Origin: Sideroxydans sp.
Lineage (GTDB): Bacteria; Pseudomonadota; Gammaproteobacteria; Burkholderiales; Gallionellaceae
Length of the DNA: 34,886 bases
Reading direction: 5' to 3'
NCBI GenBank assembly: GCA_013140695.1
Contig: JABFSI010000023.1
Coordinates: 1-34,886, forward strand
Position numbers and translations under genes: made by a program. Numbering within the stretch: the stretch's first letter is position 1; each line of letters begins with the position of its first letter. Under the pieces are notes generated by a model. The model saw only the letters and a program-made list of their open reading frames with translations. It searched no databases and was not told the DNA's origin. Shown piece after piece: positions 7,827 to 17,200 of the stretch.

Positions 7827-8918
7827 CTAAATTCTCACCGTCTCACAAACCACATCCCCACACTGCGCCCGATGCCGCAACGCATGATCCATCAACACCA
7901 ACGCCAACATCGCCTCCGCGATCGGGGTAGCGCGGATGCCGACACAAGGATCATGACGACCTTCTGTAGAGACCTTCACTGCCTCACCCGCTTTGTTGAT
8001 GGAGTTACGTTCGATGCGGATGCTGGAAGTGGGTTTGATGGCGTATTGCGCGACGATGTCTTGCCCCGTGGTGATGCCACCCAAGATGCCGCCTGCGTTG
8101 TTTGAAGCGAAACCATTCGGCGTGAGCTCGTCACCGTGTTCACTACCACGCTGCGTGACGCAATCGAAACCAGCGCCGATCTCCACCCCCTTCACGGCGT
8201 TGATACCCATCAAGGCATGCGCGATGTCGGCATCGATGCGGTCGAACACGGGCTCACCCCAACCTACTGGAACATTGGATGCAACGACGGCTAACTTGGC
8301 GCCGATGGAGTCGCCGCTCTTGCGTAACGCATCCATGTAGTCTTCCAACTGTGCGACGTAACTCGCATCCGCCACGAAGAAACTGTTGCCTTCCGCAGTC
8401 ACGTCATCCCAACTCTTGAAGGGCACGACGATCTCGCCGAGTTGTGCGAGGTAACCACGCACGACCACGCCGTATCTTTCGTTCAACCATTTCTTGGCGA
8501 TGGCACCGGCGGCCACGCGCCCTGCCGTCTCACGTGCTGAGGCACGACCGCCACCGCGATAATCGCGGATGCCGTATTTCTGCCAATAGGTGTAGTCCGC
8601 ATGGCCGGGGCGGAAGCTGTCGGCGATGTTGCCGTAATCTTTGCTGCGCTGGTCTTCGTTGCGGATGAGCAATGCGATGGGCGTGCCGGTGGTCTTGCCT
8701 TCGAACACGCCGGAGAGGATCTCCACGGTGTCTGATTCGCGGCGCTGGGTGACGTGGCGCGAGGTGCCGGGTTTGCGACGGTCGAGGTCGAGTTGAATGT
8801 CGGCTTCGCTCAACTCCATACCGGGTGGGCAACCATCCACGATGCAACCGATGGCAGCGCCGTGTGATTCGCCGAAGGAGGTGACGGTGAAGAGGGTGCC
8901 GAATGTGTTTCCAGACAT
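7827..8918 (-). CDS. aroC: Chorismate synthase
   Basis: AroC removes phosphate from 5-enolpyruvylshikimate-3-phosphate to give chorismate, the last shared step of aromatic amino acid synthesis. It needs reduced FMN as a non-consumed cofactor. The family signatures are all visible: FGESHG (15-20), [14 protein letters not shown], the [11 protein letters not shown] block, [15 protein letters not shown] and GRHDPC. The 363-aa length is standard. The start is fixed by homology; the ribosome binding site is weak. It is divergent from the TatD-family gene and followed closely by a zinc-ribbon protein. Confidence 0.97.
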   Translation of the reverse strand: MSGNTFGTLFTVTSFGESHGAAIGCIVDGCPPGMELSEADIQLDLDRRKPGTSRHVTQRRESDTVEILSGVFEGKTTGTPIALLIRNEDQRSKDYGNIADSFRPGHADYTYWQKYGIRDYRGGGRASARETAGRVAAGAIAKKWLNERYGVVVRGYLAQLGEIVVPFKSWDDVTAEGNSFFVADASYVAQLEDYMDALRKSGDSIGAKLAVVASNVPVGWGEPVFDRIDADIAHALMGINAVKGVEIGAGFDCVTQRGSEHGDELTPNGFASNNAGGILGGITTGQDIVAQYAIKPTSSIRIERNSINKAGEAVKVSTEGRHDPCVGIRATPIAEAMLALVLMDHALRHRAQCGDVVCETVRI

Positions 8919-8977
8919 GGTGTTATCTCGCTTAATTGATGGGGCAAGTTTAACATGGCAACAATTTCTAAATGCAC

Positions 8978-9127
8978 CGTCATTCCCGCGAAAGCGGGAA
9001 TCCAGCGAGTTTATTCAAAGTGCCTTTTAGGTTTTGCCTCCGCGTTGCGGAGAATTTTTTAATGAACTGGATTCCCGCTTGGCTGCAAGCCAGTTTATCC
9101 TGAGCTTGTCGAAGGGCGAGAATGACA
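8978..9127. repeat. Composite intergenic repeat
   Basis: The left part is the widespread repeat CGTCATTCCCGCGAAAGCGG, with an 8-bp stem ATTCCCGC / GCGGGAAT (8982-9001). The right part begins with the complementary CTGGATTCCCGCT (from about 9066) and ends in GAATGAC (to 9126). The expected return arm is interrupted by TATCCTGAGCTTGTCGAAGG, which is itself a common dispersed repeat. A 6-bp stem followed by TTTTTT lies in the middle (9038-9060). It occupies the divergent gap between aroC and the TatD-family gene, which may share promoters here. Confidence 0.7.
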
Positions 9128-9137
9128 GACAACTTAA

Positions 9138-9899
9138 ATGTTTATTGATACCCACTGCCACTTAGATGCCGAAGAATTCGGCGACACACAAGCCAATGTC
9201 GTGCGCGATGCGCAAGCGGTTGGGGTGAGCCGCATCGTCGTGCCTTCGGTAGCCCGCGCCAATTTCGACAGCGTGCGCTCGCTGTGCGAACAGTATCCGA
9301 ACTGCGCCCCTGCTTACGGCATCCACCCGATGTACACCGACACGGCGATGCCGGATGACTTGCTCGTGTTACGCGACTATCTGCAACAGCATCGTCCCAT
9401 CGCAGTGGGCGAGATCGGCATGGATTTCTTCATCAATCATTACGACCAAGCGCGGCAGGAATTCTTTTTCGTAGAACAACTGAAGTTGGCGCGCGAGTTC
9501 AACTTGCCCGTGTTGCTACACATCCGCAAAGCAACAGACACCATCCTCAAACATCTACGGCAGTACAAAGTAAAAGGCGGAATCGCGCACGCCTTCAATG
9601 GCAGTCGTCAACAGGCGGACGAGTTCATCAAACTGGGATTCAAACTAGGATTCGGCGGCGCGATGACTTATTCGCGCGCCACCAAACTGCGGGAATTGGC
9701 AGCGACATTGCCCTTGGAAAGTATCGTGCTAGAGACCGATGCGCCAGATATACCGCCTGATTTTTTGCAACGTGGACAGCCCAACAAACCTGAATATCTA
9801 GTGAGCATCGCGCAAACTTTAGCCACCTTACGCAGCATGCCGCTGATAGAAATTGCACAAGCCACCACGCACAACGCGCGACAAGTGTTGCCCCTGTAA
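9138..9899 (+). CDS. TatD-family metal-dependent hydrolase
   Basis: A 253-aa member of the TatD DNase family, an amidohydrolase-like TIM barrel with two metal ions. It starts with the metal-binding FIDTHCHLD (H6, H8) and contains GEIGMDF, LLHIRKA, the AHAFNGS segment and LETDAPDIPP. The block around HAFNGSRQQADEFIKLG looks closer to the YjjV subgroup than to TatD itself. Family members have DNase activity reported; the cellular role of this one is unknown. The ATG at 9138 is set by homology. The 3' end faces the GGDEF gene across a REP-like repeat. Confidence 0.88.
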   Translation: MFIDTHCHLDAEEFGDTQANVVRDAQAVGVSRIVVPSVARANFDSVRSLCEQYPNCAPAYGIHPMYTDTAMPDDLLVLRDYLQQHRPIAVGEIGMDFFINHYDQARQEFFFVEQLKLAREFNLPVLLHIRKATDTILKHLRQYKVKGGIAHAFNGSRQQADEFIKLGFKLGFGGAMTYSRATKLRELAATLPLESIVLETDAPDIPPDFLQRGQPNKPEYLVSIAQTLATLRSMPLIEIAQATTHNARQVLPL

Positions 9900-9909
9900 A
9901 TTGGGGATT

Positions 9910-9981
9910 CTGTGGGAGCGCGATTAATCGCGCGAAGGGAGGTGTGAAGAGCCCTTTGCCTGATGAATCGGCCTCCTACAA
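9910..9981. repeat. REP-like inverted repeat pair, locus 1
   Basis: TGTGGGAGCGCGATTAATCG (from 9911) and its inverted partner, roughly TGATGAATCGGCCTCCTACA (to 9980), are diverged copies of the unit GTGGGAGCCCGATTCATCGG. A further partial unit, TGTGGGGGCACGC, follows near 10000. It lies between the convergent ends of the TatD-family gene and the GGDEF gene. Confidence 0.7.
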
Positions 9982-10018
9982 AATTCGAGAGGCGATTTCT
10001 GTGGGGGCACGCTGGAAT

Positions 10019-11362
10019 TTACTGACGTTCGTCCAATTCGACGCAATTGCGCCCCTTATCTTTAGCGCGATACAAGGCTTGATCAACACGCTCAAAAAAT
10101 AAATTCTCCGATTCGCCCAGCACATATTCACCCACGCCAGCGCTGACCGTAATTTTGAGTCCGTTAGGGAATTCTAAATTTTGAATGAGGGTTTTGAAGC
10201 GCGTCGCAAATATAGCGGCAGCCTCGAGTGAGGTGCTGGATAAGAGCACGGCAAATTCTTCGCCACCCCAACGACACGCGGTATCGGTGGCGCGGGTGAA
10301 ACCATTTAACTCCGCCCCCATCCTGCGCAAGGCAGTGTCTCCCACCAGATGTCCGTGATGATCGTTCACTTTTTTGAAGTGATCCACGTCAAACATAACC
10401 AGCGAAAAAGGTTTCGCGTGGTAGCGCCGCATACGGTCGATTTCCGCAACCATTTGTTGATGAAATTGACGGCGATTGCCCAAGCCTGTCAAATCATCCT
10501 TCAAGGTCAGCAGCTCTAAGCCGCTCGCTTTTTGCTGCAAACTCGCAATCAATGCGTGCAATTCCGCAGCTTGACTTTGCATGATGTTTATCCACGAGCC
10601 GTAGGCGTAACCAATCATTTCGCTTTGTGAAACCAAGCCCACCACACGTTGCTGCTGATCCACCACAATGGCTTGATTCAATAGGTGTTCGTGCATTTGT
10701 TCCATCGCTTGTTGCAACGTGAAGTTGATGGGCGTGGTAATCACCGGGCTCACCATGTAATGCGCAAGCGGATGCTGCGCACTTTGTTCTTGCATCATCA
10801 CGTCAAACACGTGTTGTGGCGTAATGAGGCCGATGGCACGTCCTGCATCCACAACCACAATCGAATCATCCCATTTACGCAAATGGTGCATCACGTCTTC
10901 CAAAATCCAATCCGCCGTGAACATCACTGGCATTTTGCGCGCAAAAATATCTCCCACTACGCGCCGCTCCATGAGCGCAGCAGGATCAATTGAATGCAAA
11001 ATATCATGACGACTAATGAGGCCCACCAAATCAGCCGCATGATTGATCACGCCTAAATAACGCTGTCCCGTGTGTTCCAGCAATTCCAGCGCATGATTCA
11101 CTTTGCTGCCCTCTTCGATGCAGGCAATGAGATGTACGGGTGCCTCGCGCAGCAGCGAATTAGCCGAACCACCCTGATGCAAAAATTCCAATAATTCATC
11201 AATAGAAAATATAAAGCGTTGCACGCCATCTTCAATGAGTAAGCTATTTACGTCGTGCTGCCGCATCAATTCGGCCGCAATGCGCACGGTCATCGTGAAG
11301 TTGCCTTTTACGATGGTGCGTTGTGCAATAGTGCCAATAGTAGGAAGCGTCAGTGCATTCAT
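10019..11362 (-). CDS. CBS-domain diguanylate cyclase (GGDEF)
   Basis: A 447-aa soluble protein predicted to make c-di-GMP. Two tandem CBS pairs (about 1-125 and 135-252) precede a short helical linker and a GGDEF domain (285-445). The active-site signature is GGEEF (366-370), a catalytically competent variant. An RxxD product-inhibition site sits five residues before it (357-360). CBS pairs usually bind adenine nucleotides, so energy-state control of c-di-GMP is plausible. The ATG is 17 nt downstream of the pseudo-receiver regulator stop, so the two genes are very likely one operon. Confidence 0.92.
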   Translation of the reverse strand: MNALTLPTIGTIAQRTIVKGNFTMTVRIAAELMRQHDVNSLLIEDGVQRFIFSIDELLEFLHQGGSANSLLREAPVHLIACIEEGSKVNHALELLEHTGQRYLGVINHAADLVGLISRHDILHSIDPAALMERRVVGDIFARKMPVMFTADWILEDVMHHLRKWDDSIVVVDAGRAIGLITPQHVFDVMMQEQSAQHPLAHYMVSPVITTPINFTLQQAMEQMHEHLLNQAIVVDQQQRVVGLVSQSEMIGYAYGSWINIMQSQAAELHALIASLQQKASGLELLTLKDDLTGLGNRRQFHQQMVAEIDRMRRYHAKPFSLVMFDVDHFKKVNDHHGHLVGDTALRRMGAELNGFTRATDTACRWGGEEFAVLLSSTSLEAAAIFATRFKTLIQNLEFPNGLKITVSAGVGEYVLGESENLFFERVDQALYRAKDKGRNCVELDERQ

Positions 11363-11379
11363 TTTCTATTCAGGGGTAA

Positions 11380-12060
11380 TCAAGATTTCGCGGGAACGGG
11401 TTTAGCTGGCTTCACACCAACTGCGGGCTCGCCTGCGGAGACGAGTGCATAGCCATCATAATTTCTAAGCAACTCCACCAAGGTATTGGATTCGGTTTTT
11501 ACCATCACTTTAGCGCGGTGCGCCTTCACGGTTTTAATTGAAATAGCTAACTGTTCTGCAATCGCTTGATTGGTTAGACCTTGCACCACCAGCGCGCCCA
11601 CTTGATGCTCGCGCTTACTTAATAAATCAAAGCGCTGCTTGACCTGATGTGTGCTACTTAACAAATGAGCGTGATGTGCAAATGCCTTATCCAAACTGTC
11701 CTGTAGGCGCTGCAAAGTGAAGGGTTGCGCAATAAAATCAAACATACCCACTCGGGCCAAGCGCTCTAATTCGCAGCTCACGTGGGCTGCGCCAATAAAA
11801 ATTTTGGGGATAGTTTGTAGCACTTTGGGTAAAGCTAACAAATCAACACGTCCCAAGGTGCGTACGTTCATGATGATGCAACTCGCACTTCCCTCTAAAC
11901 AGGCAGCGCTTAATTGCTCGTTAAATTCAGAAGAAAAATGATGGAACTCTGGAAAACTTCTAACTTGGAATCCGACTTGCTGACCTACACGGGAAATGGC
12001 ATTCAAATTTGCAGCATCACTATCCAACACCCACGCCAACTTATTTTTGATTTTGTTCAT
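11380..12060 (-). CDS. LuxR-type regulator with degenerate receiver
   Basis: A 226-aa protein with FixJ/NarL architecture: a receiver-like domain (about 8-125) and a LuxR-type DNA-binding domain (about 147-210, LSKREHQV...TVKAHRAKVM). The receiver lacks the phosphorylation machinery. The phospho-acceptor position reads CIIMNVR (N65 where relatives have Asp), the conserved lysine before Pro-Phe is Q112, and the switch Thr is not conserved. The N-terminal acidic pair is split (D13, D15). It is therefore probably phosphorylation-independent, perhaps controlled by ligand, dimerisation or expression level. A GGAGA motif precedes the ATG. It is the first gene of an operon with the CBS-GGDEF protein. 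Confidence 0.88.
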   Translation of the reverse strand: MNKIKNKLAWVLDSDAANLNAISRVGQQVGFQVRSFPEFHHFSSEFNEQLSAACLEGSASCIIMNVRTLGRVDLLALPKVLQTIPKIFIGAAHVSCELERLARVGMFDFIAQPFTLQRLQDSLDKAFAHHAHLLSSTHQVKQRFDLLSKREHQVGALVVQGLTNQAIAEQLAISIKTVKAHRAKVMVKTESNTLVELLRNYDGYALVSAGEPAVGVKPAKPVPAKS

Positions 12061-12111
12061 ACTCTCCGATTCCTCGCAAGCTCAAGTCACAAGCCGCATT
12101 TACGCTGGCGC

Positions 12112-12117
12112 ATTTTA
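12112..12117 (-). promoter_or_regulatory. Possible -10 element for the regulator/GGDEF operon
   Basis: Minus-strand TAAAAT followed by GCGCC, about 52 nt upstream of the regulator start. The -35 region is poor, so confidence is low. Confidence 0.35.
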
Positions 12118-12316
12118 GTGACTTACCCCCCACATCACTATAGGTCTTTAGGCGTACCCCCCTCCCCCCGAACGTGACACTCTTTGACGGTTGCGCCCTA
12201 AATAGTTGACTAACGCCTTTGGCATTTAACATTTCTTTACGCTCACTCAAGCGCGCCACTCTTGGTTATCCTGCGCACCCTTTGCGACTTAAGATTAATT
12301 TCACTCGAAAGTATTT

Positions 12317-13054
12317 ATGAACACTACCCCACCCCAATTCACGCGCACCCATATATTGCTGGGCGATGCAGGCATCGCCCGACTACACGCGATGCATATT
12401 TTTGTGGGGGGATTAGGCGGCGTAGGTTCGTATTGTGCGGAGGCGCTGGCGCGCGCAGGCGTGGGGCGCTTGACCTTGCTCGATCACGACGTGGTGTCGG
12501 TCAGCAATATCAATCGTCAGTTGCCTGCCCTGCTCTCTACCATCGGCCAGTCCAAAGGCGAATTGATGCGAGCACGCATTGCTGACATCAACCCGGATTG
12601 CCAAGTGACCTTGCTCAAAGATTTTCTGACCATTGAAAACGTGAATCAGCTGGTGCCTGCCGATGTGGATTATGTCATTGACTGCATTGACTCCATGTCA
12701 TGCAAAATCGCGCTGGTGGTGGAAAGTCATCAGCGCGGATTAAAAGTGGCGTCGAGCATGGGGGCGGGCAATCGGCGCGATCCCAGCTGCATCAAGATCG
12801 CCGACATTAGCCAGACCGATATGTGTCCGCTGGCCAAACAAATGCGCCAAAAATTACGCAAACATCACGACCTACACAAAGGCATTTTGACTGTATTTTC
12901 AGATGAACATCCCAGCGCACCCTTACCCCCCGAACCCACTGGCAGAGGCCGCCCGCGCGCGGTGAACGGCACGATAAGTTACATGCCGCCGCTATTTGGA
13001 ATGATGCTGGCAGGGGCGGTGTTGAAGCGACTGCTGGACGCAGCGCCTGAATAG
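12317..13054 (+). CDS. tcdA: tRNA t6A dehydratase TcdA (CsdL)
   Basis: TcdA is an E1-like ThiF-family enzyme that uses ATP to cyclise t6A37 of tRNA into ct6A. The nucleotide-binding loop GGLGGVGS lies at 31-38, SNINRQ at about 63-68, and DYVIDCIDSM at about 114-123. The C-terminal region with TDMCPLAKQMR and SYMPPLFGMMLAG is typical of the family. The length (245 aa) is slightly short at the N-terminus compared with some members. It acts directly after TsaD, whose gene lies 11 kb away in the same window. A weak TATCCT-GCGC element (12267-12272) lies 45 nt upstream. Confidence 0.92.
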   Translation: MNTTPPQFTRTHILLGDAGIARLHAMHIFVGGLGGVGSYCAEALARAGVGRLTLLDHDVVSVSNINRQLPALLSTIGQSKGELMRARIADINPDCQVTLLKDFLTIENVNQLVPADVDYVIDCIDSMSCKIALVVESHQRGLKVASSMGAGNRRDPSCIKIADISQTDMCPLAKQMRQKLRKHHDLHKGILTVFSDEHPSAPLPPEPTGRGRPRAVNGTISYMPPLFGMMLAGAVLKRLLDAAPE

Positions 13055-13072
13055 ACTTGCTAGCGCATCACG

Positions 13073-13147
13073 CCTGTAGGAGCCCGATTCATCGGGCGAT
13101 GCTCCTTTCAATGAAAACCATCGCCCGATGAATCGGGCTCCCACAAA
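13073..13147. repeat. REP-like inverted repeat pair, locus 2
   Basis: Two near-identical units face each other: GTAGGAGCCCGATTCATCGG (from about 13076) and its inverted copy CCGATGAATCGGGCTCCCAC (to about 13144). Together they form a long hairpin with a roughly 20-nt loop. The repeat is between the convergent ends of tcdA and corA, and could terminate both transcripts. Confidence 0.85.
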
Positions 13148-13190
13148 CCCTAGTAGCGCGTGTCTCGCCGCCGACAAGATATTGGTTGGA

Positions 13191-14150
13191 CTACTTCAAC
13201 CAGCCTTTGCGATAAAAAACCAGCAAGGGAATGCTCACCGTCAGTGCCATGAGTAGCAATGAAAATGGGTAGCCCATTTTCCACGCCAACTCAGGCATGA
13301 ACTGGAAATTCATACCGTAGATAGATGCAATCAGCGTGGGCGGTAGCAAGGCCACGGACACCACCGAAAACAGCCGCACAATGCGATTTTGGTTGATGTT
13401 GATGAAGCCGACGGTGCTGGCCATCAAGAAGTTTATTTTGTCGAACAAGAAGGCGGTGTGTCCGTCTAGCGATTCGATGTCTTGCTGAATCTGCTGCACC
13501 TCTTCCATTTGCGCGGGCAATAAGCGCTTGCCGCGAATGAGAAACGACAGCGCGCGTCGCGTATCCATCACGTTGCGGCGGATGCGTCCATTAACATGCT
13601 CGGCTTCGGCAATTTCTGTGAGTGCCGCGCTGGCCTGTTTGTCGCTTAAGGTTGCGCCCAATACGCCTTGGCTCACCTTGCCTAAGTTTTCATACACTTC
13701 TTCCAAGGTGTCGGCAGAAAATTCAACATCCATGCCGTATAGTTCCACCAACACATCACGGCAATCTTCAAACGCACCGGTTTCACCGTGCAAGCGCATG
13801 CGCAACAAACGGAAAATCGGTAGATCTTCCTCGTGAATGCTAATGAGCGTTTCGCCTTTCAACACAAAGGCCACCGCCACGCTATGCGCATGGCTTTCTT
13901 TTCCTGACAAGAAATCCGAACGCAGGTGTAGCACGCTGTCTTCTTCATAAAAACGCGCACTGGCTTCGATGTCGCGCAAATGCGTGGGGCTGGGGAGCGA
14001 TAAACCATAAGCTGATTCCACCCAAGCACGCTCTGTTTCGCTGGCATCCACCAAATCTAGCCACGTGATTGCAGCCTGCGTCAGATCGTCGCCCAGCGTA
14101 ATAACGCTGCGTTTGAGTTGTCCGTTATTCAAAATAAAGGCATGCAACAT
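13191..14150 (-). CDS. corA: Magnesium/cobalt transporter CorA
   Basis: CorA is a pentameric inner-membrane channel for Mg2+ and Co2+. The 319-aa protein has the large cytoplasmic N-terminal domain, a long helix rich in charged residues, then two C-terminal membrane segments. The signature YGMNFQFMPEL is at the end of the first, and a basic YRKGWLK tail follows the second. The YGMNF..MPEL form matches enterobacterial CorA rather than ZntB. AGGAG lies at a good distance before the ATG. A minus-strand TAAAAT (14202-14207) followed by GGCGCGC is a candidate -10. Confidence 0.95.
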   Translation of the reverse strand: MLHAFILNNGQLKRSVITLGDDLTQAAITWLDLVDASETERAWVESAYGLSLPSPTHLRDIEASARFYEEDSVLHLRSDFLSGKESHAHSVAVAFVLKGETLISIHEEDLPIFRLLRMRLHGETGAFEDCRDVLVELYGMDVEFSADTLEEVYENLGKVSQGVLGATLSDKQASAALTEIAEAEHVNGRIRRNVMDTRRALSFLIRGKRLLPAQMEEVQQIQQDIESLDGHTAFLFDKINFLMASTVGFININQNRIVRLFSVVSVALLPPTLIASIYGMNFQFMPELAWKMGYPFSLLLMALTVSIPLLVFYRKGWLK

Positions 14151-14225
14151 AAAAACTCCTTGCGTAAAAAGGCGGCGAGGGGCCCGCCCACAATGCGCGC
14201 CATTTTATCCGTATCCGCGTCGGGG

Positions 14226-14254
14226 TCGAGAGATTAGAGGGCTTAAGGTAGAAT
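14226..14254 (+). promoter_or_regulatory. Probable promoter of the FAD/Fe-S oxidoreductase operon
   Basis: TCGAGA (14226-14231), a 17-nt spacer and TAGAAT (14249-14254) are followed by GCGCACC. It lies 27 nt upstream of the chosen start. The overlapping minus-strand TAAAAT at 14202-14207 probably serves corA, so the two promoters are back to back. Confidence 0.5.
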
Positions 14255-14280
14255 GCGCACCTTGAAATAAAGGCATGACC

Positions 14281-17200
14281 ATGAACGCTCGGCTCCGCGA
14301 AATCCCCTACAACTACACTTCGTTTTCTGACCGCGAGATTGTCTTGCGTCTACTCGGCAGCGAAGCGTGGGACATCATCGAAACCTTACGCGCTGAACGT
14401 CGCACAGGCCGTTCAGCACAGATGCTGTACGAAGTGCTGGGCGACATCTGGGTGCTCACCCGCAATCCGTATTTGGAAGATGATTTACTCTCCAATCGCA
14501 AGCGCCGTCAGGCTTTAATTGGCGCGCTACATCACCGCCTCAATGCTATCGAAGCACGCCGCCAAGACAACGAAGTTGTGAAGCGTCTGCTCGAATTAAC
14601 CAATGCAGCCGTCGAACGCTTTGCCGCCGATTTTGAAACGACGTTGCAATTACGCAAACGCAGCTTGCGCGCTTTGAGCAAACACACGCGTAAAGACAAC
14701 ATTCAGTTCGATGGTCTAGCACGCGTGTCGCACGTGACCGATGCCACGGACTGGCGCGTGGAATATCCCTTCGTGGTGCTACACCCCGACACCGAAGCAG
14801 AAGTCGCGCCTTTGGTACGTGCATGCATCGACCTTGGGCTGACGCTTATTCCACGCGGCGGTGGCACGGGCTACACCGGCGGCGCCATTCCATTGGATAA
14901 ATTTTCTGCGGTTATCAATACCGAAAAACTCGATGCTATCTCGCCCATCGAGACCCTCACGCTACCCGACGCGAATCAACCTTACGCCACCATCCATTGC
15001 GGTGCAGGCGTGGTAACACGCCGTGTTATGGAAGCCGCCGAAGCCCGCGATTTGGTGTTCGCAGTTGATCCCACCTCGGCCGACGCTTCGTGCATTGGCG
15101 GCAACGTGGCGATGAATGCGGGCGGCAAAAAGGCCGTGCTGTGGGGTACGGCACTGGACAATTTGGCTTCGTGGAAAATGGTCACGCCGGATGGATTGTG
15201 GATGGAAGTAGTGCGCCTCAATCACAACTTCGGCAAAATTCACGATGTTGAAAGCGCGCAATTCCGCATCACGCGCTATCAAGAGAATGGTACGACGCCC
15301 ATCGGCGAGCCCGAAATTTTGACCATCCCTGGCGGCGCTTTCCGCAAAGCGGGGTTGGGCAAAGATGTCACCGATAAATTTTTATCCGGGCTGCCCGGCA
15401 TTCAAAAAGAAGGCTGCGATGGCATCATCACGTCAGCGCGCTTCATCTTGCATCGTGCGCATACTTTTACGCGCACCGTGTGCTTGGAGTTTTTCGGACA
15501 AGTGCATGAGGCTGTTCCTGCCATCGTCGAAATTACCGCGCTATTCAATCAACACGCCACCCCTTCCCCCTTGCAGGGGGAAGGGGGTGACCCTGCATTC
15601 CTTGCAGGTTTAGAGCATTTGGACGAGCGCTATCTAAAAGCAGTGGGCTACGCCACCAAATCTAAGCGCGGTACGCGCCCCAAGATGGTGTTGATTGCCG
15701 ATGTGGTTGGGGACGATGAGCGCACGGTGGGGGCGGTTGCATCAGAAATTGTGCGACTGGCCAACCTACGTCACGGCGAAGGTTTCATCGCAGTATCTGC
15801 CGAAGCGCGCAAAAAATTCTGGCTCGATCGCGCGCGTACTGCCGCCATCGCCAAGCACACCAACGCATTCAAAATTAACGAAGACGTGGTGATTCCCCTG
15901 CCGCGCATGGGCGACTATTGCGATGGCGTGGAGCGCATCAACATCGAGTTATCACTAGGTAACAAAATTAAATTGTTGGACGCGCTGGACACTTTCTTCG
16001 CGGGCGAATTGCCTTTACGTTATCAAGACGATGCACAACTCGGCGATGCCGAATTGCTCGGCAATCGCGCGCAATCGGCACAACAACTGCTGGCAGAGGT
16101 GCGCGTGCGCTGGACGTGGCTGCTGGAAAACTTGGATGCGCCAATGTCGGCACACCCCTTCGGCGAGTCTGCCCCCCGCGAAATCAGTGTAGGGGAAAGC
16201 ATTTTCAGCGCAGTGCAAAACCATGTATTGCGCGCTTCGTGGAAACGCGAAGTGCGTGACCCCTTGCGTCAATTATTCAATGGCAGCACTTATCTGCCCA
16301 TCATTGAAAAAACGGAATCGATTCACCAGAGTGTGTTGAAGAGTCGCGTGTTTGTGGCGCTACACATGCACGCAGGTGATGGCAATGTACATACCAACAT
16401 TCCCGTCAATTCGGATGATTACGCCATGTTGCAACAGGCGTATGGCGCAGTGGATCGCATCATGCAATTGGCGAAAGATTTGGGCGGCGTTATCTCGGGT
16501 GAGCATGGCATTGGCATCACCAAATTTGATTTCTTGGATGCCGCAGAGATTGCCCCCTTCATTGCCTACAAGCAGAAAGTCGACCCAGAAGGTCGCTTCA
16601 ATAAGGGCAAGTTATTGCCCGGTAGCAACCTTGAGCGCGCTTACACGCCGAGTTTTAATTTGATGGAATTGGAAAGCTTGATTCTCGAAAAGAGTGAGCT
16701 AGGCAACATCTCCGATTCCATTAAAGACTGTTTGCGTTGTGGCAAGTGCAAGCCCGTGTGTAGCACGCATGTGCCACGTGCCAACTTGCTGTACTCGCCG
16801 CGCAATAAAATTTTGGCCACCTCCTTGCTCATCGAAGCCTTCTTGTACGAAGAGCAAACGCGACGCGGTGTTTCCATCAAGCACTTCGACGAATTCAACG
16901 ATGTGTCTGACCATTGCACGGTGTGTCACAAGTGTTTGAACCCTTGCCCAGTGGATATTGATTTCGGTGATGTGTCGATGGCCATGCGCGATTTTTTGCG
17001 CAAACAAGGCAAGAAAAAATTCAGTTTGGTGGGCGCCATCTCAATGCACTACCTCAATACCAGCGACCCCTTCGCCATCAAAGTGGCGCGCAAATTCACG
17101 ATTGAGTTGCCGTATAAATTGCAGCGCTTCGTGCATAAAATTGCCAAGGGCATGGGCTTGCTCGACGCACAACTTAAGCGACCACCGGCAACAGTCGGGC

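Noticed and set aside
8797..9030. Plus-strand open frame running from inside aroC into the intergenic repeat
   Set aside because: It is antisense to a clear aroC and its tail translates the dispersed repeat.
12041..12259. 72-codon minus-strand frame upstream of the degenerate-receiver regulator
   Set aside because: It overlaps the regulator start in another frame, lacks a ribosome binding site and shows no recognisable protein pattern.
12121..12260. C-rich stretch with runs of cytosines upstream of tcdA
   Set aside because: It is a simple low-complexity run with no open frame or clear site; I could not support any function.
14275..14280. Upstream ATG as start of the FAD/Fe-S fusion
   Set aside because: The AAAGG motif is too close to it; the ATG at 14281 has proper spacing. 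The difference is only two residues.
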